Part shown: piece after piece, positions 17,441 to 26,991 of the stretch | Numbering within the stretch: the stretch's first letter is position 1 | How the letters are laid out: each line of letters starts with the position of its first letter | NCBI RefSeq assembly: GCF_025631005.1 | Contig: NZ_JAOTPL010000001.1 | Span: 1 to 64,000 of the forward strand | Reading direction: 5' to 3' | DNA: 64,000 nucleotides | Source: Haoranjiania flava | GTDB lineage: Bacteria; Bacteroidota; Bacteroidia; Chitinophagales; Chitinophagaceae | Translations under genes and position numbers: made by a program | The notes under the pieces: model-generated | Databases searched by the model: none | What the model was told of the DNA's origin: nothing | The model's input: only the letters and a program-made list of their open reading frames with translations

Positions 17441-18387
17441 CTTTTTAATTCACTGGGCAAAATACCGAATTTGCGCTTGAATGCTGCTGCAAAATGCTGC
17501 GGGTGCTTATAGCCGATCTGGTCGGCCACTTCGCCGACGTATAGTTTCTCGCACACCAATAGTTGCCGCGCTTTTTCCATTTGAAGATCCTTGACGTAGC
17601 CGAAAACAGTAGTTCCGAATAATTCCTTGAAGCCGCTTTTTAATTTGGTCTGGTTGATACCTACGATTTTAGCCAGGTCGATGATGGTACACGGTGTGTG
17701 ATAGTTCTTTTCAATATACAACCTTGCTTCGTGCAGGCACGAAATATCACGGTTGTTTAATTTAGTTGTAATAACCGGGTTGTTTATAATCGATTGAACC
17801 TGTTGGAGAAAAAGATCAGCAGCTTTAGTTTCCAGGAATAGCTGTTGCAATGAACCGGTAAACAGGCTGCTATCCAGGTCTTTAATACACTGAAGCATGG
17901 CAGGCATTATGGGGCATTTGATGGCCGTGCTGTATTCATTTTTATGTAAACTGTTGAAAAGAACCTCTGAATAGGGCGCCTCTTCATCAATCACCTTTTG
18001 TAAAAATGACCGCTGCACAGCGAGCTCCAGAAATTCATGTTGTTGTCCGGCAGTGATACTATCTGCTTCTGCCTGCTCTTTGTGCTGGTAATAGGCACTG
18101 TAAGTATTTACACACGATGCAGTAAGATTAAGGCCTTCATTAGTGAAAGTACTGTTCAGGACAAAATGAGCCACATAAAACGAATCATCAAAATTTAAAG
18201 AATAGGTGCTGTCCGTTTCAGAAGATTGTTTTCCACGCATCAGATGAAAATTCCTTAAAGATACATCGTTCAGCTCCATTGAAATATTGTCATCTTTATA
18301 TACCGTAGTACTTTCCAATAATTGCGGGCTGAAAAAATCATTTTCAGCAAATAAAGTCGCTTCTCCTAATTGCATTTTATACCCCAT
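17437..18387 (-). CDS. AraC-family regulator, PchR-like
   Basis: A 316-residue protein with a C-terminal AraC/XylS double helix-turn-helix: IIDLAKIVGINQTKLKSGFK, ELFGTTVFGYVKDLQMEKAR, VGEVADQIGYKHPQHFAAAF, KRKFGILPSE. The N-terminal 200 residues have no classical cupin signature that I can name, but the layout matches PchR-type siderophore-sensing regulators, which activate receptor genes when the ferric siderophore binds. It is divergent from the ABC genes (126-base gap) and convergent with the permease gene. It probably controls both arms of the locus; no operator was recognised with confidence. Confidence 0.8.
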   Translation of the reverse strand: MGYKMQLGEATLFAENDFFSPQLLESTTVYKDDNISMELNDVSLRNFHLMRGKQSSETDSTYSLNFDDSFYVAHFVLNSTFTNEGLNLTASCVNTYSAYYQHKEQAEADSITAGQQHEFLELAVQRSFLQKVIDEEAPYSEVLFNSLHKNEYSTAIKCPIMPAMLQCIKDLDSSLFTGSLQQLFLETKAADLFLQQVQSIINNPVITTKLNNRDISCLHEARLYIEKNYHTPCTIIDLAKIVGINQTKLKSGFKELFGTTVFGYVKDLQMEKARQLLVCEKLYVGEVADQIGYKHPQHFAAAFKRKFGILPSELKS

Positions 18388-18513
18388 AGCAAACTTCCTT
18401 TTACGGCTTTAATACTTCCAAAAGCGTTGATGCTCATCGGTAACTCATCAAGAACTTTGCAGACGTAAACCTTACCGTAAAGGTACATTATTTAGAATGA
18501 AATTAAATTAGAC

Positions 18514-20298
18514 ATGGCATTAGAAAACCTTACCCGTCAAGAAAAATTAAATGATACCGCTCAACCCACGAAACTTATGAGCAGTGATGCTCTAAGCCGT
18601 TTGCTATCTCCTGTAAAGGGCTATATCATTGCAGGATGCCTGTTAGCTATGCTGGCGTCGGCTTTCGGATTAGCGCCTTACATCGCCATCGCAGAAATAG
18701 CGGTGCTCATCTTTAAGGATCCTAATACCGCTTCTCAAGCAGTTTGGCAGTGGGTAGCCATTGGGATAGCAGGAACGTTTCTTCGGATGGTTTTATTGGT
18801 CTTTTCAACACGGCTGGGACACATTGCCGATGCGGAAATCCTGCATAAAATCCGTATCCGTATTGTCAGGCGTTTGGGAACTATACCCCTGGGTTGGCTC
18901 AGGGCAAAAGGTTCGGGCGTGATTAAGAAAGTAATGACTACCGACCTGGAGGAAATGCACCAGCTCATCGCTCATTCACTTCGTGAGATGATAGGCGCGG
19001 TAACGGCAATTGCGGTCAGTATCGCCTATTTATGGGTGGTCAACCGGCAGATGACGCTTATCAGTATAGCTGTTTTGCTGACGATGTATGTCAGCTTCAG
19101 GGTAGCAATGCGTTCGGCAACCACACATATGAACAGGCTTATAAATGCCGAGACCAGAATAAGCACATCATCTGTGGAATATGCAGATGGCATTACGGTT
19201 GTAAAAACCTTTGGTGTCGGCGGAAGGTTGTTGTCGCGTTTTGATAACGCTGTAAAAGAATATAGCAATGCTTTTAAAGTTTGGGTTTCGGAAACCAGGT
19301 ACAGTTCTGCAATTTCACGCATGTTCGCTTCCGAAGTAACCCTTTTAGGCGTTTTGATTATTACAGGAATGCTGTTTATCAGCAAGGGTATGCTTGCTGT
19401 TGCAGACTTTCTTCCATTTCTTATTGTAGGCATTGGTTTGCCTACGGCCATCGTTCCCGCCGTACATGGCTCGCAGGGATTGCGTAAAGGCAGGCTTTCC
19501 GCATCCAATATTGAGGAAGTGCTGTTACAGGATGTGATTCCGGAAAGTGATAACCCGCAACAACCGCAGGAATATTCCGTTGCTTTTCATAACGTATCGT
19601 TTGCCTATTGCGGAAACAATGATGTAATCAGGGATATCAGCTTTGAATGTCCGCAGGGAACGGTAACAGCGTTGGTAGGCAGGTCCGGTTCGGGGAAATC
19701 AACCATTGCCCATTTGTTACCCCGCTTCTATGATGTCCGGAAGGGCAGCATCACCATCGGCAGCATCAACATCAGGCAAATAAGTTCCCAAAAGCTTTTG
19801 AGCAGCATGTCTTTGGTATTTCAGGACATCGTTTTGTTAAGAGATACCTTAAGGGAAAATATCCGCATTGCCCGTCCTGACGCTACGGACGAGACAATCA
19901 TAAAAGCAGCGAAAGCCGCATACATACATGAAGTTATCGAACAGCTTCCCCAAGGTTATGACACCGTGTTGGGAAAAGGTAACTTCGGGTTATCGGGAGG
20001 CGAACAACAACGGCTGACCATTGCAAGAGCTATGCTTTCAGATGCACCTATTGTAATACTGGACGAAGCAACAGCTTCGCTTGATCCCGACAATGAGGTC
20101 TTAGTACAAAGCGCCTTGAGCGCGCTTGTAAAAAATAAAACGGTCATCATGATTGCCCACCGCTTATATACGATAAGCAATGCACATCAGATTATAGTGC
20201 TCCAGGAGGGAAGAATAGCTGAAAAAGGAACACATCAGCAATTACTAAACAATAAATCGCTTTACGCGAAAATGTGGGAGGCACAAGCTATTCACTAA
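18514..20298 (+). CDS. ABC half-transporter (permease-ATPase), YbtP/IrtA-like, siderophore locus
   Basis: A 594-residue protein with an N-terminal six-helix ABC membrane domain (residues 35-320) and a C-terminal ATPase. Seen are Walker A (GRSGSGKSTIAHLL), Q-loop (SLVFQDIVLL), signature (LSGGEQQRLTIARAMLS), Walker B (IVILDEATASLDPD) and the switch His (MIAHRL). It is followed after 15 bases by a second half-transporter, so the two should form a heterodimer. Exporter-fold pairs such as YbtPQ and IrtAB import ferric siderophores in other bacteria; the receptor, permease and PchR-like gene next door support the same role here. Confidence 0.85.
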   Translation: MALENLTRQEKLNDTAQPTKLMSSDALSRLLSPVKGYIIAGCLLAMLASAFGLAPYIAIAEIAVLIFKDPNTASQAVWQWVAIGIAGTFLRMVLLVFSTRLGHIADAEILHKIRIRIVRRLGTIPLGWLRAKGSGVIKKVMTTDLEEMHQLIAHSLREMIGAVTAIAVSIAYLWVVNRQMTLISIAVLLTMYVSFRVAMRSATTHMNRLINAETRISTSSVEYADGITVVKTFGVGGRLLSRFDNAVKEYSNAFKVWVSETRYSSAISRMFASEVTLLGVLIITGMLFISKGMLAVADFLPFLIVGIGLPTAIVPAVHGSQGLRKGRLSASNIEEVLLQDVIPESDNPQQPQEYSVAFHNVSFAYCGNNDVIRDISFECPQGTVTALVGRSGSGKSTIAHLLPRFYDVRKGSITIGSINIRQISSQKLLSSMSLVFQDIVLLRDTLRENIRIARPDATDETIIKAAKAAYIHEVIEQLPQGYDTVLGKGNFGLSGGEQQRLTIARAMLSDAPIVILDEATASLDPDNEVLVQSALSALVKNKTVIMIAHRLYTISNAHQIIVLQEGRIAEKGTHQQLLNNKSLYAKMWEAQAIH

Positions 20299-20313
20299 AT
20301 CTTCAGAAATAAA

Positions 20314-22047
20314 ATGATAAAACGACTTTATACTTTATTCCCGAACAAATCGGTTATTCTCAGGCTAACGGTACTTAACGTTATTCTTGCTTTATTACAG
20401 GGCATCCTATTGGCGATGCTTGTACCGATACTCCACTGTCTGCTTGAACCGCAACCCGATTATAGTTCGATCACCATTTGGTTGACAACAGGCGGTATAG
20501 CTTTTTTATGTTACCTGATCTTAACCGCCATTTCTTCGCCGGTTGGATTTAGTGCAAGTATGAAACTGGCTGAACAATTAAGAAACGATATAATGAGCCG
20601 TGTTACACAGTTTCCCTTAGGCTGGTTTACAGCAGATAAAAAAGCGCGTTTAGCCCGAAACATCACCGCTGATGTGGGGTTGATCTCACAGTTGGCTGTA
20701 ACCATCGGAGCACCTGCTATTGTTGCCATAATCGTTCCTGTAGCAATTATCATTGTCGCCTTTTTTATCAGCTGGAAAATAGGGGTATTATTGCTGGTGT
20801 GTATGCCCATTGCACTTTTGGTATTGCGATGGATCGCAAGGATAGCAGCGGAAGAAGACGTAAAACTGGATAAGGAAGCTACCAAAATTGCAGGACAAGC
20901 GATCGAATTGGGGCAGGCTCAGACGGTACTTCGGGCGGCTGGAAAAAGCGTTGAAGGTACGGCAGCATTACAGGGGGCGCTTGAAAGGCACCGTATCGTT
21001 TACCGCAAAGGATTGCGGCGGGCAACATTGCCCTATTTAGGTTTTACCGGTACGCTTACGGTTGGGTTTGTTGCCGTTCTTTTTTTGACAACCTATCTGT
21101 TTCTTGAGCAATCGTTTTCCGTTCCGGAAGCTATTGTTTTATTCATTTTGGCAGTACGGTTTATTGAGCCGTTAGGCCATTTCACAGAATTGATCGGAGC
21201 TTTGGAGGCAATGGACAATGCAATGAAACGTGTACAGCAATTATTACAAACCCCTACGCTCCCAATGCCGGAACGCCCGGTTAACGACATTAAAAGCGCA
21301 TCTGTACAAGCAGAAAACATCGCGTTTGCTTATGGCGAAAATCCTGTAATAGAAAATGTTTCTTTCCATTGTCCGCCGGGAAGCGCCACCGCTTTAATCG
21401 GCGCATCAGGTTCGGGGAAAACAACCCTTGTCCGGCTGATTGCCCGGTTTTATGACGTGCATAAAGGAGCTATAAAAATTGGGGGAACAGACATCCGGAA
21501 ATTAGACTACAACACAATGATGAACGACATTGCCATTATTTTTCAGGACGTTTATTTGTTTGATATCACCATAAAAGAAAACCTGCTGATTGCCAAGCCC
21601 GATGCCACAGAATCTGAACTAAAAGAAGCAGCCGCAGCGGCACAGCTTACTGAAATGTTGGAACGCCTGCCCGATGGTTGGGACACAAAAACAGGAGAAA
21701 GCGGTTTGCAGCTTTCAGGGGGTGAACGTCAGAGGGTATCCATTGCAAGGGCGTTTTTGAAAAAGGCGCGCATGATACTTATAGATGAAGCAGCATCAGC
21801 CCTGGACCCTGAAAATGAAAGGGCAATCAGTAAAGCTATTGCCAACATTAGCCATGATAAAAACCGGACGGTCATCATCATTGCACATCGTCCAGTTACC
21901 ATACAATCCGCTAACCAGGTTATTGTTTTAGATAAAGGCAAAGTAATAGAAATGGGCAGCCCGCAGGATTTGTTGAAACAAAACGGGCACTACGCTAAAT
22001 TTATTCAACAGTATCAGCAGCGTAAGGAATGGAAGGTGGAAGGTTAA
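20314..22047 (+). CDS. ABC half-transporter (permease-ATPase), YbtQ/IrtB-like, siderophore locus
   Basis: A 577-residue partner of the preceding protein with the same layout: membrane domain (residues 15-310) and ATPase with Walker A (GASGSGKTTLVRLIARF), Q-loop (IIFQDVYLF), signature (LQLSGGERQRVSIARAF), Walker B (MILIDEAASALDPE) and switch His (IIAHRPVT). In Walker B the usual DEAT reads DEAA, which does not affect the catalytic Glu. Both ATP sites therefore appear complete. Transcription from the AraC/ABC intergenic region should cover both genes. Confidence 0.85.
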   Translation: MIKRLYTLFPNKSVILRLTVLNVILALLQGILLAMLVPILHCLLEPQPDYSSITIWLTTGGIAFLCYLILTAISSPVGFSASMKLAEQLRNDIMSRVTQFPLGWFTADKKARLARNITADVGLISQLAVTIGAPAIVAIIVPVAIIIVAFFISWKIGVLLLVCMPIALLVLRWIARIAAEEDVKLDKEATKIAGQAIELGQAQTVLRAAGKSVEGTAALQGALERHRIVYRKGLRRATLPYLGFTGTLTVGFVAVLFLTTYLFLEQSFSVPEAIVLFILAVRFIEPLGHFTELIGALEAMDNAMKRVQQLLQTPTLPMPERPVNDIKSASVQAENIAFAYGENPVIENVSFHCPPGSATALIGASGSGKTTLVRLIARFYDVHKGAIKIGGTDIRKLDYNTMMNDIAIIFQDVYLFDITIKENLLIAKPDATESELKEAAAAAQLTEMLERLPDGWDTKTGESGLQLSGGERQRVSIARAFLKKARMILIDEAASALDPENERAISKAIANISHDKNRTVIIIAHRPVTIQSANQVIVLDKGKVIEMGSPQDLLKQNGHYAKFIQQYQQRKEWKVEG

Positions 22048-22190
22048 GTTCAGCTTTTAAAGATACTCATTGTTCGCTATTACTTACCCTTTGGGAAGAA
22101 ATTATCTGCCATCAGTTTTAACCTGAGATTCATTTCCGAAAAGGCTTTCAATCATCCGGCACATAGTACATCCGCGGGATATTGCCTGCG

Positions 22191-23048
22191 TTAACGCTTT
22201 ACGTACCTAAGGTAACTTCTTATATTTTCTTCCAAGTCGAATGGATAATTATATCCCAACCTAACAGCTACGGCGGTGCCCAGCAGGTGAGCTACATCCG
22301 CGTAGGCAAACAATGCCTTCCAGTTTTCTTCAAGGTTACTTCCTGAAAAGGTTTGCTCAATTTTTCCCCATAAGCCTGCCGGCAAATATTTTTTAAACAG
22401 CCTCCCATGTTTATTGGTGGTGATATTCCAGCCATGCTCACTGCCAATATACCATTCTATGAGCGGAACCAGATAATCTGTTCTCATCATATCTTCAGAC
22501 ATGAATTTGGCATAGAAGAGTTCATCGCGCTTCAGGCATTTGGCAACATAAGTCATGTCCCACCAAAAATCATTCAGCAACTGGTTAAATCTTTTTTCTT
22601 CCGGTTTGTTAATGAGCACAGATTGATAAGTTGGGGGTTTTAATGCTGTAGTAATACCATCTTTATCGACCAGCACCTTGTAACCTACATCCCAGTCTTC
22701 CGGTAATTCCTCTTTTTGAGCATCCTGCATGAACTCATGCTTTTTGTACAACTTAAAATCAACTTTCACATGATCGTCATAAAGCACCATTTTCATCGCG
22801 TTCTTTCCTTCAAAGAATGTCTCATCTTCCTCCACCATTGCAATCGGTTTTCCAAAATCCCACACCCATTTGCTTGAGAATTGGTAGGGATCAATATCAT
22901 CAAAAACCAGTTCAATATCCAGGTCACTAAACTCGTCAACCGGGGCGATGGCGCTTGCTAAAGAACTGGTCAGCAATACGGCGCGGACATCGTTATTTTC
23001 TTTTGCCCACTGGGTAATTCTTTTCAATTTATCTTCTCTTGCCTGCAT
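22191..23048 (-). CDS. Aminoglycoside 6-adenylyltransferase (ANT(6)/AadK)-like protein
   Basis: A 285-residue protein of typical ANT(6) length. The nucleotidyltransferase core is LTSSLASAIAPVDEFSDLDI ELVF, carrying the paired acidic residues DLDIE that bind metal; WDFGKPIAMVEE and VKVDFKLYKK follow as in the family. The usual G-S-R turn at the start of the core reads T-S-S, so nucleotide contacts may differ. The C-terminal helical half includes WWDMTYVAKCLKRDELFYAK, the ANT(6) drug-side region. Family members adenylate streptomycin. Activity here is not certain. It is monocistronic and divergent from nothing obvious. Confidence 0.8.
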   Translation of the reverse strand: MQAREDKLKRITQWAKENNDVRAVLLTSSLASAIAPVDEFSDLDIELVFDDIDPYQFSSKWVWDFGKPIAMVEEDETFFEGKNAMKMVLYDDHVKVDFKLYKKHEFMQDAQKEELPEDWDVGYKVLVDKDGITTALKPPTYQSVLINKPEEKRFNQLLNDFWWDMTYVAKCLKRDELFYAKFMSEDMMRTDYLVPLIEWYIGSEHGWNITTNKHGRLFKKYLPAGLWGKIEQTFSGSNLEENWKALFAYADVAHLLGTAVAVRLGYNYPFDLEENIRSYLRYVKR

Positions 23049-23275
23049 AGTTGTGGTGTATTGTGAACAGATCTTTTTAAATTTTATATGCTTTTCGAAG
23101 TGTTGCTAAATTTGTGGTGCATGCTTTCCCTGCAGGGCAAAACATACAACTTCTTTGATTATTTTTCGCTATTTCATAAATAACGTATATGCCCTAAAGC
23201 TGCTACTAAAATTATCTCAACATATTCCGGGTTTAAGCGGCATTTAAAAACTCAGTAATTCTGCTGCCAGCGAGT

Positions 23276-23638
23276 TCAAACAGGCTCTCCGAATGTAATC
23301 AGGTTATTATCAGGATCAACAAGGCAGAACTCTTGCTGCCCCCAGGGTTTGGTCTCCAATGGAGCATTTGGGTGAATGCGCACGTTTCTATCCAGTAGCG
23401 CCCGGCACAAGCCTGTAATATCTTTTGTTCTAATATAAACCTGCCCGTAATTACTGTATATATCCAGGCCTTTGAATTCAAAAAAATGGATCTCGATACT
23501 GTCTTTAGCCAAAATCAGATAATCACCGTAGTCGGCTAACTCTGTAAATCCCAGTTTCCCTATATAAAAATCTTTTGTTGTGTTTATGTTCCGCATTGGA
23601 AGCTTCGGATGTACACTCACTAAATTAAAATTTGACAT
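23276..23638 (-). CDS. VOC-family protein, bleomycin-resistance-like
   Basis: A 120-residue protein with the two-module glyoxalase/bleomycin-resistance layout. The first module has PKLPMRNINTTKDFYIGKLG and IEIHFFEF. The second has VYIRTKDITGLCRALLDRNV and ends WGQQEFCLVDPDNNLITFGE, the strong signature of Ble-type proteins, which bind bleomycin rather than modify it. The ATG at 23638 is preferred over an in-frame start at 23665 because the conserved part begins right after it. The upstream intergenic region holds the first hairpin-repeat array. Function beyond the fold is unproven. Confidence 0.8.
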   Translation of the reverse strand: MSNFNLVSVHPKLPMRNINTTKDFYIGKLGFTELADYGDYLILAKDSIEIHFFEFKGLDIYSNYGQVYIRTKDITGLCRALLDRNVRIHPNAPLETKPWGQQEFCLVDPDNNLITFGEPV

Positions 23639-23770
23639 TTGCAGAATTTGTATCAGGTTGATCAATTAAATGACTTTATAGGATTTCTAAGTGTAAATTA
23701 AATAAAAATGCTACTGCAAAATCATAAGAAGAAAAAAAATTTCTGTAAATGCTAAATCATAAGGTGAATG

Positions 23771-24149
23771 CACATGAAATAACCATAAGCAAGGTTGCAT
23801 ACCAACCGCGGATGAATAAAGGCTATTCCATGTGACCATAAAGAAAAAATAAAAATATACACATGAAATAGCCATAAGCAAAGGTGCATACCAACCGCGA
23901 ATGAATAAAGGCTATTCCATGTGACCATAAAGAAAAAATAAAATATACACATATGAAATAACCATAAAGATTAGGAATCTATACGGGAATGAGTATTGAA
24001 TCTAAAAAAATGGTTATTCCATGTGGCAACTGAAAAAACAAATAAATATACACACATGAAATAACCATAAGCAAGGTTGCATACCAACCGCGAATGAATA
24101 AAGGCTATTCCATGTGACCATTAAGAAAAATGAAAAATATACACATGAA
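23771..24149 (+). repeat. Array 1 of hairpin repeat elements (four units plus a half unit)
   Basis: Directly repeated units at 23771-23834, 23860-23923, 23948-24025 and 24053-24116, plus a half unit CACATGAA at 24142-24149. Each unit starts CACATGAAATARCC and ends GGYTATTCCATGTG, which pair as 6 bp, one A-C mismatch and 7 bp. Units 1, 2 and 4 are 64 nt (type A, inner hairpin around GCATACC); unit 3 is 78 nt (type B, inner hairpin AGATT-AGG-AATCT). A/T-rich linkers of 24-27 bases such as AAAGAAAAAATAAAAATATA separate them. The array fills the divergent gap between the VOC and ligD genes. The same elements recur at 47953-48680. Confidence 0.9.
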
Positions 24150-24252
24150 CTCCCTTACACATTGTAAACAATTCTACCAGCCTGTACCTGAATCATTTTC
24201 AAAGTGGAATAGTATTTGATTCACTAAATATACTCACCACATAATCTGAACT

Positions 24253-26991
24253 ATGAGCCTCGAAAAATATAAACAAAAACGGGACTTTAAAAAAAGCCCC
24301 GAGCCTACAGGCGGCAAATCTGATGACAACAAGCTGCGCTTTGTAATTCAAAAGCATGATGCCTCTCACCTCCATTACGATTTCCGGCTGGAAATGGAAG
24401 GCGTGCTCAAAAGCTGGGCAATACCCAAAGGCCCTTCTACAGACCCTTCCGTAAAAAGGCTGGCAATGATGGTAGAAGACCATCCGTATGACTACCGTAC
24501 ATTCGAGGGGATTATTCCAAGCGGCTATGGCGCAGGTACCGTTATCGTTTGGGATGAAGGGTTTTATGAACCGGCAGAATCAACAGCAAAGGATAAAGAT
24601 ACACAAGATAAAGAATTGCGGCATCAGCTCCACGCGGGTAAATTAAAGATCACCCTGAAAGGTAAAAAACTGAAAGGCGATTATGCACTGATCAAAGCCC
24701 ATGGCCGTGGAGAGAATGCCTGGCTGCTTTTTAAGATCAATGATAAATATGCATCCACGGAAGATATTTTACTGAAAGATAAATCTGTCATCTCAAAAAA
24801 AACATTGGAGCAGGTGGAAAAAACCTCCTCAAATTTTTATGGCCAGCCGCCGGAACAGGAAAAGAAAGAAGCTTCAAATACTGTAAAAAAAGTTGCTGCT
24901 AAAAAATCCGCTCCGTCAACGACTGCCGCGAAAAAATCTGCAACAAAAACCGGAACAATAAAAAAAAAGCCTGAACAGTTAGCTGTGTCAGCATTGATTG
25001 CCGATGCACCGGATCAACCTTTTTACACCAGCCTAAAACCTATGCTGGCTACACTGGTAGACAAACCTTTTGAGGACGAAGGATGGTTGTATGAAGTAAA
25101 ATGGGATGGATACCGGGCCGTAGCATTCATGAATGAAGGCGAAGTGATACTGAAATCAAGGAATGATAAGGGTTTCGAGGCAAAGTTTTATCCTGTCTAT
25201 GAGGCGCTGAAAAGCTGGGGCATCCATGCGGTTGTGGATGGCGAGATCGTGGTGATTGATGATAACGGCAAGTCCAATTTCGGCGCATTGCAAAACTGGC
25301 GTAGCGAAGCTGACGGAGCCTTGTATTATTATGTGTTCGATATGATATGGCTGGACGGCAAAAACCTCAGCCAGCTGCCATTATCTAAAAGAAAAGAAAT
25401 ACTGCGTTCGCAATTGCCAGGCGAAGGCATTATCCGGCTTAGCACTGACTTTAGTGAATCAGGAATAGATTTCTTTGAAGCTGCAAAGAACATGGGACTG
25501 GAAGGTATCATCGCCAAAAAAGCCGACAGCGTATATACTACTAATGCCCGTTCCAGAGAATGGCTGAAAATCAAAGCCAATAAACGACAGGAAATGGTGA
25601 TTGGTGGCTTCACAAAAAATGATGATACCAATAAACTGTTCAGCGCATTGCTGGTAGGTGTTTATGACAATGGCAGGCTGCATTACACCGGCAAGGTAGG
25701 TACCGGGTTTAACCGCAAGATGCAAAAAGAAATGATGGATCAGTTTGAAAAAATCATTATTGACACGCCGCCTTTCAAAGAAATACCAGATATCAATAAA
25801 CCTTCTCGTTTTCGCCCGAACCCGCCGCACGCTATGGCTACCTGGCTAAAACCTGAACTGGTATGTGAAGTAAGTTTTGCAGAAATGACCTCGGACGGTA
25901 TCATGCGGCACCCCTCTTTTGAAGGTATGCGCGCAGATAAAAGCGCTAAAGAAGTAGTTATGGAAAATGAATTACCAACCGGGCAAATCGTACAGCAGGC
26001 CAATGACAGGGAGGAGTCAACCATTGTAAAACCGGCAGATAAAAAAGAAAGGCGAACACTATTAAATCCTACAGAAAAAACACAGGTAAAAAAGGTCAAC
26101 GGCCACGAGCTGAAATTCACCAACCTGAGCAAAGAGTTCTGGCCAAAAGAAAAAATCACCAAAAGAGATCTCATCAATTATTATTACCAGGTAGCGCCTT
26201 ATATTTTGCCTTACCTGAAAAACAGGCCCCAATCCATGCTGCGCCACCCTAACGGCATTGAAGGCGAAAGCTTTTTCTATAAAGATGTTACAGGACGCGC
26301 GCCCGAATGGATAGAAACCTATCTCTATCACAGCGATGCCGATAACCGTGACAGGCAATACCTTGTAGCAAAAGACGAGGCAAGCCTGCTATACATGGCC
26401 AACCTGGGCGCCATAGAAATGAACCCCTGGCACAGCACGGTGAAAAAAGAAGATTACCCCGATTGGTGCATTATGGATCTTGACCCGGCCGAAAATACTT
26501 TTGAACAGGTCATCGAAGCTGCACAGGTAACCCGTGAAGTGCTGGAAAGCCTGGGCATTACCGGCTACCCTAAGACCAGCGGCTCTACAGGCATACACAT
26601 TTATATTCCTTTAAGGGCCAAATATACCTATGAACAATCCAAGGAGTTTGCGCGAGCCATTGCCAAGATGGTGCACAGCCGCATTCCTGAATTTACAAGC
26701 ATTGAGCGCGCAGTAAAAGACAGGCAGGGAAAAATGTATATCGATTTTTTGCAAAACCGGCCACAGGCAACGGTTTCAGCGCCTTATTCCGTAAGGCCAA
26801 AGCCGGGCGCTACTGTTTCCATGCCATTGGAGTGGAGCGAAGTAAAAAAAGGTTTAAAGATGTCTGACTTCAACATCCACAATGCAATGGACCGCATCAA
26901 ATCATTAGGAGATATCTTTAAACCCGTGATCGGCAAAGGCATTGATATGCGCAAAGCCATCAAAAATTTTGAAAACCTGGCGGAAAAATGA
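24253..26991 (+). CDS. ligD: ATP-dependent DNA ligase D (NHEJ)
   Basis: A 912-residue three-domain LigD. The 3'-phosphoesterase domain comes first (residues 28-185; HDASHLHYDFRLEMEG). A Lys/Ala-rich linker (about 205-255) follows, then the ATP-dependent ligase with the nucleotidyl-lysine motif YEVKWDGYRAVAF near residue 283 and GLEGIIAKKADS. The C-terminal archaeo-eukaryotic primase-type polymerase (about 620-900) has WCIMDLDPAENTF, with catalytic Asp residues near 741-743, and KTSGSTGIHIYIPL. LigD repairs double-strand breaks together with Ku. The order PE-LIG-POL is that of many Bacteroidota, unlike the mycobacterial POL-PE-LIG. No ku gene is present in this window. Confidence 0.96.
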   Translation: MSLEKYKQKRDFKKSPEPTGGKSDDNKLRFVIQKHDASHLHYDFRLEMEGVLKSWAIPKGPSTDPSVKRLAMMVEDHPYDYRTFEGIIPSGYGAGTVIVWDEGFYEPAESTAKDKDTQDKELRHQLHAGKLKITLKGKKLKGDYALIKAHGRGENAWLLFKINDKYASTEDILLKDKSVISKKTLEQVEKTSSNFYGQPPEQEKKEASNTVKKVAAKKSAPSTTAAKKSATKTGTIKKKPEQLAVSALIADAPDQPFYTSLKPMLATLVDKPFEDEGWLYEVKWDGYRAVAFMNEGEVILKSRNDKGFEAKFYPVYEALKSWGIHAVVDGEIVVIDDNGKSNFGALQNWRSEADGALYYYVFDMIWLDGKNLSQLPLSKRKEILRSQLPGEGIIRLSTDFSESGIDFFEAAKNMGLEGIIAKKADSVYTTNARSREWLKIKANKRQEMVIGGFTKNDDTNKLFSALLVGVYDNGRLHYTGKVGTGFNRKMQKEMMDQFEKIIIDTPPFKEIPDINKPSRFRPNPPHAMATWLKPELVCEVSFAEMTSDGIMRHPSFEGMRADKSAKEVVMENELPTGQIVQQANDREESTIVKPADKKERRTLLNPTEKTQVKKVNGHELKFTNLSKEFWPKEKITKRDLINYYYQVAPYILPYLKNRPQSMLRHPNGIEGESFFYKDVTGRAPEWIETYLYHSDADNRDRQYLVAKDEASLLYMANLGAIEMNPWHSTVKKEDYPDWCIMDLDPAENTFEQVIEAAQVTREVLESLGITGYPKTSGSTGIHIYIPLRAKYTYEQSKEFARAIAKMVHSRIPEFTSIERAVKDRQGKMYIDFLQNRPQATVSAPYSVRPKPGATVSMPLEWSEVKKGLKMSDFNIHNAMDRIKSLGDIFKPVIGKGIDMRKAIKNFENLAEK

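Noticed and set aside
23752..23952. Minus-strand open frame of 66 codons across repeat array 1, with repeating WNSLYSF-like segments
   Set aside because: The periodic protein pattern is a by-product of the hairpin repeats; linkers and unit types differ in length and there is no start signal or family match.
23771..24149. CRISPR array
   Set aside because: Spacing looks periodic, but the repeats are 64-78 nt hairpins, linkers are A/T-rich and similar to each other rather than unique spacers, and there are no cas genes.
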